Both the position numbers and the translations under genes were made by a program. DNA of 64,000 nt from Dokdonella sp. (GTDB taxonomy: Bacteria; Pseudomonadota; Gammaproteobacteria; Xanthomonadales; Rhodanobacteraceae): the NCBI RefSeq assembly GCF_019634775.1, contig NZ_JAHCAS010000001.1, positions 1,550,001-1,614,000 on the forward strand, read 5' to 3'. The notes below the pieces were generated by a model that saw only the letters and a list, made by a program, of their open reading frames with translations, made no database searches and was not told where the DNA came from. Shown one piece after another: positions 59,789-64,000 of this stretch. How positions within the stretch are numbered: the first letter of the stretch is position 1; the number at the start of each line of letters is the position of its first letter.

Positions 59789-62748
59789 AAGGAATCGAAG
59801 TGAAGGATCGCATTGGTCACGAGCGGGTAGCTGCCGAGCGTGGCAGCGCGGTACAGCGGGTTGATCGCGAACAGCAGCACGCGGCCCTTGCCGTGGCGGG
59901 CTTCGACGAGGGCGGCGCGTTGCGCAAGTTGACCGCCGCCGTCGAGCAGGCCCGAGACGAACAGTTCGTTGGCATCGGCGAAGCGCAGCAGGGCCCGCGG
60001 GCGCAGGGCTTCGGGGATCACGCGCGGATTGTTGCGGCGGTGTTCGTCGCTGAGCGGCAGGGCCTGCCAGCGTTCCGCATGCGGAAGCTCCGGTGGCGTG
60101 CCGAAGCCGGCGGTCTGCGGCAGGTCGATGTCGTCGGGGCCACCACGGCCGGTCGGGCGCCTGTGGTCGTCGGCACTGTGCGGCGGACGCCCGCCGGCCT
60201 GCTGGCTCAGGGTGAACGACAGGCCTTCCGCGGTGTAGACGGTGAATGGCTTGGCGTAACCCCAGGTCACCGGACTCGCCGATTCGGTCGCCTGCGCGCG
60301 CACGAGGGTGCCGTTGAGGCGCAGGCCGTCGCGTTTGGCGATGCCGACGCCGGGTGCCAAGCCGATCTCGATCGCGAGTTCGGCAGTGTCGCCGGCGGTG
60401 ACCAGCAGGCCGCCGTCGGCGACGAAGCGCTTGAGGTTGTCGACACCGCGTGCGCCGAGACCAGGGCGCACGTCGTCCGTTTCGTCGATGCGGCCGAGGT
60501 TGGGCGTGAGCGCGGTCTTCTTCCACGGCATCGCATTGCCCCACATCGGCAGGCCGTCGACGATCTGGCGCACCGGGCCGGCATCGACCGGGCCGAACAG
60601 GATCACGTCGTAGCGTGAGCGCAGCCTTGCATCGGTGGCGACATCCTGCGTGCTGATGTAGTCGTAGCGGATGCCGAGTTCGTCGAGGGCGAGGCGCCAC
60701 CAACCTTCGGTCTGGGTCGAAAGCCAGCTGTGCAGCACGGCGACGCGCGGCGTGCGCAGTGCGCGCGTGGGCACCGACGGCGCGCTGTCGGTGGCGGTCA
60801 CGTCGAGGTGGAGGCGGCGTGCGATGTCATCGAAGCCGGCATCGGCCTTGCGCACGATCAGCGATCCGGCGGCGTAGTCGCGTCCGCCATGCTGGAACGC
60901 CTGCGTGGCGACCTCGATCGATGCGCCTTTCGCGGCGAAGCGCAGGCTGGCCAGTTCGGCGGTGGCGCTGTTGGCGACGATGCGCAGCGCGCCGCTGCCG
61001 GCGATCGCGCGCGCGGGAAGGGCGCCGTCGACGCGCCGCATGCGCGCCTTGAGGATGCCGGTGTCTGTGACGCGCTCTACATCGACGCCGAACTGTTCGC
61101 CGAGGGTCCAGCCGGTGTCGTCGTACGGACGCTTCTGCGGATCGTCCGGCGACCAGTACTGGCGGTCGAGCAGTACATCGGCGACGCGCGACCACGGCTG
61201 GTCGAGGCGCACGACGAAACTGCCGGCAGGGAAGCTGCGCGTTTCGGGTTCTTTTGCTGTGTCCTTGTCATTGGTTTCGCCGGGCTTGCGCCGCGGCGAC
61301 GGCCGCGTGATCGTCAGCGCCTCGTCGAGGCGATGGATCTCGACATGCTGGCGACGCATGACCTCGAGCAGCTTCGCCTGCGCGGGACTGCGCGGATCGT
61401 CGGCACTGAACACGTAGGCGGCCGGGCCGCTCTCATGCGGCTTGGCGATCGCGCGCTTTGCCTTCAGCCAGTGATTGCGCAGGAAGGTCTTGCCATTCGC
61501 GGCGAAGTAGTCGAGCGCACTGAGCACGCCGCTCTGCGAATAATTGTTGTTGTTGCGCTGCGACCACAGCACCTTCGCGCGGGGTGGGTTCGGCTTGTAC
61601 CAGGTGCGTTCGTACTCGTCGGGATCGAGCTGGCGCTCGACGGTGTCGGCGCCGCCGTTGCCGAAGGTCTCGTAAAGGCGGCTGATGCCGTTGCGCATCG
61701 CCGCGACGAACATGAGATAACCCGGGCTCCAGGTGTCGAAATTGCCGTGCGTGTACACGCCGGGCAGGCCGAGGCGGGTCAGCGTCTCGACATTGCTCCA
61801 GCCGAGCTGGTGCCATTCGTTGACCAGCAGAGGATCGATCCAGGCGTTGTACGGGCCGTCGCCGACCGTGTTGTCGTAGAGAAACGGCACCGACTCGTGC
61901 AGGTCGTGCAACACCTGCGGATGCCAGTCGGCCCAGGCGTCGATCATGTTCCGGGTCAGGGCGAGCGAGGCGATCATGGCGTCGCGGTTGTTGTCGTGGG
62001 CGACGTAGTGGCCCCAGTACAGCAGGCGCGGATACTGCGCATCCGGATGCGCGCGATGCCAACGATAGAGGTCGACCATGCGCTCCCAGCCGTCCGCCTC
62101 GACGACCGGCGTGATCAGGGTGATGACATTGGCGCGGATCGTGCGGATGTATGGCGCCTCGTCGACGGTGAGGCGATAGGCCAGCTCCATCAGCGAAGTC
62201 GGCGTACCGGTTTCGGTCGAGTGCAGGGCACCACTCAGCCAGTACACGGGAGTTGTGGCCGCCACCAGCTCCGCGGCGCGCGTGTCATCGAAACCAATGC
62301 GGCGCGGGTCGCCGAGGTCGGCGAGGCGCGCGCGGTTCGCGTCGAGGTCGGCGATCAGCTTCGCGTCGGCGATCGCCACAGCGATCATTTCTCGCCCCTC
62401 CTCGGAGCGCCCGATCGAAAACACCTTCACGCGCGGGCTGGCCGCCTCGAGCATGCGGAAGTAGCCGTGCACGTCGGCGAGCCGCGGCAGGTGGTTCGGC
62501 GCACCCGAGACGTCGCCGAGTACCTTGGCCGGCGTCGGCACGGTTTCCGAAGCCGGCAGGTAGTCGGTCAGGATGGTGTTGAACGCGGGTTCGGTCGTGT
62601 ATTTGGCGATCTGCGCGCCATACCACGCATCGACCGGCTGTGCCGGATCGCGCGCAAAATGCGCCTCCATCGGCGAGATCGGCGCCGGCTGAGCGGTGGC
62701 GACCAGCGGCAGCACAAGCGAAGCGGCAAGCAGGAACGTTCGGCGCAT
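59785..62748 (-). CDS. Secreted M14-family zinc carboxypeptidase with extra C-terminal region
   Basis: This 987-residue protein has a signal peptide (about residues 1-20). Residues about 30-340 form the M14 (carboxypeptidase A-like) domain, with zinc ligands in SGALHSTETGTP (His176, Glu179) and a further HDLHES stretch. The rest (residues about 430-987) contains a glutamine-amidotransferase-like region seen in large M14 proteins, with RVAVLHSWLSTQTEGW and DVILFGPVD. It probably acts outside the cytoplasm on peptides. The start at 62748 is chosen for the signal peptide. Its stop lies within a repeat. Confidence 0.88.
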   Translation of the reverse strand: MRRTFLLAASLVLPLVATAQPAPISPMEAHFARDPAQPVDAWYGAQIAKYTTEPAFNTILTDYLPASETVPTPAKVLGDVSGAPNHLPRLADVHGYFRMLEAASPRVKVFSIGRSEEGREMIAVAIADAKLIADLDANRARLADLGDPRRIGFDDTRAAELVAATTPVYWLSGALHSTETGTPTSLMELAYRLTVDEAPYIRTIRANVITLITPVVEADGWERMVDLYRWHRAHPDAQYPRLLYWGHYVAHDNNRDAMIASLALTRNMIDAWADWHPQVLHDLHESVPFLYDNTVGDGPYNAWIDPLLVNEWHQLGWSNVETLTRLGLPGVYTHGNFDTWSPGYLMFVAAMRNGISRLYETFGNGGADTVERQLDPDEYERTWYKPNPPRAKVLWSQRNNNNYSQSGVLSALDYFAANGKTFLRNHWLKAKRAIAKPHESGPAAYVFSADDPRSPAQAKLLEVMRRQHVEIHRLDEALTITRPSPRRKPGETNDKDTAKEPETRSFPAGSFVVRLDQPWSRVADVLLDRQYWSPDDPQKRPYDDTGWTLGEQFGVDVERVTDTGILKARMRRVDGALPARAIAGSGALRIVANSATAELASLRFAAKGASIEVATQAFQHGGRDYAAGSLIVRKADAGFDDIARRLHLDVTATDSAPSVPTRALRTPRVAVLHSWLSTQTEGWWRLALDELGIRYDYISTQDVATDARLRSRYDVILFGPVDAGPVRQIVDGLPMWGNAMPWKKTALTPNLGRIDETDDVRPGLGARGVDNLKRFVADGGLLVTAGDTAELAIEIGLAPGVGIAKRDGLRLNGTLVRAQATESASPVTWGYAKPFTVYTAEGLSFTLSQQAGGRPPHSADDHRRPTGRGGPDDIDLPQTAGFGTPPELPHAERWQALPLSDEHRRNNPRVIPEALRPRALLRFADANELFVSGLLDGGGQLAQRAALVEARHGKGRVLLFAINPLYRAATLGSYPLVTNAILHFDSL

Positions 62749-62872
62749 GGCGAATCCGGCGGCAGGCCCGCACAGGGACATGAGCCCTGCATTGTGCCAG
62801 CGACGGGCGGGAGCGGCATGCGACATTCGTAGGCAGTCAGGCAGGGACGCGGGCTCGGCTATCATCCGGCGC

Positions 62873-64000
62873 ATGAAGGAACGATTCGACATCGTCATCG
62901 TCGGCGGTGGGTTGGTCGGGGCCAGCCTGGCGATCGCGCTCGACCGCAGCGGTCATCGGGTCGCCCTCGTCGAGGCCGCCTTGCCACGGGTCGAAACGCA
63001 ACCAAGCTACGACGAGCGCAACCTCGCCCTGGCACGGGTGACGATCGATGGCCTGGCCTCGCTCGGTGTGTGGCCGCATGCCTCGGCGGCAGCCACGCCG
63101 ATCCGGCGCATCCATGTCAGCCGGCGCGGCGATTTTGGCAGCGTGCACCTGGATTGCGTGCAACTCGGACTGGCCGAATTCGGGGCGGTACTGCCGGCGC
63201 GCGAACTCGGCCGTGCCCTGCTCGCGCGGCTGGGAGCCTGTACGCGGCTGGTGCGCATCGCGCCGGCCGAACTGGTCGGCCTCGACGTGCACGCCGATGA
63301 TGCCGACGCGTGTCTGCGCACGCCGGAGGGCGAACGCCGGCTGTCGACACGCCTGGTGGTCGGTGCCGACGGCACGCAATCCTTCGTGCGCGATGCGGTT
63401 GGAGTGGAGGTCGATGAAACCGATTACGCGCAGAGCGCCTTCGTGACGACCCTGACCTGCGAGCGCCCGCTCGATGGCCAGGCCTACGAGCGTTTCACCG
63501 ACACCGGCCCGGTCGCATTGCTGCCGCTCGGCGGTCGGCGCGCCGGTCTCGTGCTGAGCGTGGCGAGCACCGATGCCGCCCGCGTAGCCGCGCTCGACGA
63601 TGCCGCCTTCGTTGCCTTCGTGCACGAACGGTTCGGCTGGCGCGCGGGCCGTTTCAGCCGACCCGGTGCGCGCCGGCCGTATCCGTTGAAGCGCACGCTG
63701 GCGCGTGCCCTGGTCGCCGGCCGTGCCGTGCTGGTCGGCAATGCCGCGCAGACCGTGCATCCGCTCGGTGCGCAGGGTTTCAATCTCGGCCTGCGTGATG
63801 CGCTGACCTTGGCCGAGCTAGTCGAGGCGGCAGACGATCCCGGTGCGGCGGACCTGCTGGCAGCCTATGTTGAACGCCGTCGCCCCGACCGCGAGGCGAC
63901 GACCGCTTTCAGTGACGACCTTGTGCGCCTGATGGGCAACGACAGCGCGCCGTTGCGCGCATTGCGGTCACTCGGCTTCGCCGCGCTCGCGGCCAGCGAT
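62873..64000 (+). CDS. ubiH: 2-octaprenyl-6-methoxyphenol hydroxylase UbiH-like (3' end outside window)
   Basis: The visible 376 residues belong to a FAD-dependent monooxygenase of the UbiH/UbiF/VisC family acting in ubiquinone synthesis. The FAD-binding GGGLVGAS lies at residues 11-18, GADGTQS is the second motif and NAAQTVHPLGAQGFNLGLRD is the family-specific third motif. UbiH is preferred over UbiF/VisC by overall look, but these paralogues are easy to confuse. The gene runs off the right edge. It is divergent from the M14 peptidase gene. Confidence 0.88.
   Translation, partial: MKERFDIVIVGGGLVGASLAIALDRSGHRVALVEAALPRVETQPSYDERNLALARVTIDGLASLGVWPHASAAATPIRRIHVSRRGDFGSVHLDCVQLGLAEFGAVLPARELGRALLARLGACTRLVRIAPAELVGLDVHADDADACLRTPEGERRLSTRLVVGADGTQSFVRDAVGVEVDETDYAQSAFVTTLTCERPLDGQAYERFTDTGPVALLPLGGRRAGLVLSVASTDAARVAALDDAAFVAFVHERFGWRAGRFSRPGARRPYPLKRTLARALVAGRAVLVGNAAQTVHPLGAQGFNLGLRDALTLAELVEAADDPGAADLLAAYVERRRPDREATTAFSDDLVRLMGNDSAPLRALRSLGFAALAASD

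Noticed and set aside
60730..62832. A 700-codon open frame on the plus strand over the M14 peptidase gene
   Set aside because: It is an antisense shadow with His/Arg-rich low-complexity translation; the minus strand shows M14 motifs and a signal peptide.

Overview
This 64 kb window comes from the chromosome of a high-GC gammaproteobacterium, most likely a Xanthomonadales member of the Rhodanobacteraceae/Lysobacteraceae type. The evidence is the 16S rRNA text, the thiE-hemL-rubredoxin and lptD-surA-pdxA gene orders, PPi-dependent phosphofructokinase beside a membrane pyrophosphatase, TIGR02999-type ECF sigma factors paired with TPR-bearing kinases, and many short dispersed palindromic repeats. 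No search could be run, so genus level is not claimed. I see no prophage, insertion sequence, integrase or CRISPR array.

Layout. 1-8.8 kb: PepQ (cut by the window edge), a serine hydrolase, thiC behind a TPP riboswitch, a DUF2333 protein, a small acetyltransferase, a 45-bp tandem repeat, a TPR protein and soluble pyrophosphatase. 9-14 kb: a secreted beta-helix protein divergent from an ECF sigma factor coupled to a Ser/Thr kinase. 14-29.9 kb: proton-pumping pyrophosphatase, polytopic membrane proteins, a D,D-carboxypeptidase, PPi-PFK, adk, mpl (with a repeat insertion), a Lon-N protein, an SDR, a small secreted protein and argD. 29.9-37 kb: a second ECF/kinase locus followed on the same strand by two secreted beta-helix proteins. 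37-39.8 kb: hemL, thiE, rubredoxin and a small hypothetical gene. 39.9-45.6 kb: a complete rrn operon (16S, tRNA-Ile, tRNA-Ala, 23S with an enlarged helix-45 region, 5S, terminator). 45.6-56.9 kb: a methyltransferase, lgt-thyA-folA, an RlmI-like methyltransferase, lptD-surA-pdxA, and a probable Ntox44 toxin with an adjacent lipoprotein. 56.9-64 kb: an HDAC-like amidohydrolase, a cobalamin salvage group, an M14 peptidase and a partial ubiH.

How the genes fit together. Thiamine synthesis is represented by thiC and thiE. Three enzymes that make, use or destroy PPi (ppa, hppA, PPi-PFK) lie within 15 kb. The thymidylate/folate pair and lgt are translationally coupled. The least understood content is the repeated arrangement ECF sigma factor + Hanks kinase + secreted beta-helix protein ending in an FxxGF[E/D]-like motif, seen at two unlinked loci. 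A family of about 161-bp inverted-repeat elements and other palindromic repeats sits at gene ends and, in mpl, inside a gene.
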